Below, piece after piece: positions 5,651 to 5,675 of a DNA stretch of 5,675 bases; within the stretch, counting starts at the first letter, position 1; every line of letters starts with the position of its first letter. The notes below the pieces were generated by a model. That model was not told the DNA's origin. It did not search any database and saw nothing but the letters and a program-made list of their open reading frames with translations. Position numbers and translations under genes: made by a program. This stretch comes from Puniceicoccales bacterium (lineage in GTDB: Bacteria > Verrucomicrobiota > Verrucomicrobiia > Opitutales > LL51). The stretch lies in the NCBI GenBank assembly GCA_031267435.1, contig JAIRZB010000097.1:1-5675 (forward strand). Reading direction: 5' to 3'.

Positions 5651-5675
5651 GGCGGCCATTATCCAGGCCCGGCGC

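Noticed and set aside
5550..5675. CRISPR array or integron attC site at the right end
   Set aside because: The palindromes differ in sequence, there are no regular spacers, and no attC core sites were found.

Overview
The window is a compact, moderately AT-rich piece of bacterial chromosome. It holds five protein genes, one complete tRNA gene, one tRNA gene cut by the window edge, and a GC-rich cluster of inverted repeats at the right end. The cell is probably a diderm bacterium that recycles its wall: the window encodes Mpl, a NagZ-like glycosidase and a lipobox lipoprotein. The lineage cannot be fixed from this sequence. The gene set and the small lipoprotein loosely suggest Verrucomicrobiota/Opitutia-like bacteria, but this is a weak guess. 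None of the five protein genes has a clear Shine-Dalgarno sequence.

Left part, minus strand, read right to left: tRNA-Leu(CAA) (1322-1236), then a glycoside hydrolase family 3 gene of the NagZ type (1161-109), then the 5' half of an initiator tRNA-fMet(CAU) running off the edge (49-1). A perfect TTGACA box lies upstream of tRNA-Leu. A 232-base divergent gap (1323-1554) with a 22-base AT-rich palindrome separates this unit from the plus-strand genes.

Right part, plus strand: a small lipoprotein of unknown function (1555-1956), an OleA-like thiolase of the FabH/KAS III superfamily (1975-3030), Mpl murein-tripeptide ligase (3094-4473) and class I fructose-bisphosphate aldolase FbaB (4500-5549). 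Gaps of 18, 63 and 26 bases and the common strand suggest one operon. The final 126 bases contain two 21-base hairpins of identical geometry and then a 40-base near-perfect palindrome. This stretch is about 64% GC by hand count, clearly above the genes before it, and looks like a transcript end, a dispersed palindromic repeat, or both.

Functionally, NagZ-type enzymes remove GlcNAc from muropeptides and Mpl reattaches the released tripeptide to UDP-MurNAc, so the two divergent units share a peptidoglycan-recycling theme. The NagZ-like protein, however, begins with a hydrophobic segment, so it may not be cytoplasmic. The OleA-like enzyme is the least expected member: it looks catalytically intact but no oleB, oleC or oleD lies beside it here.
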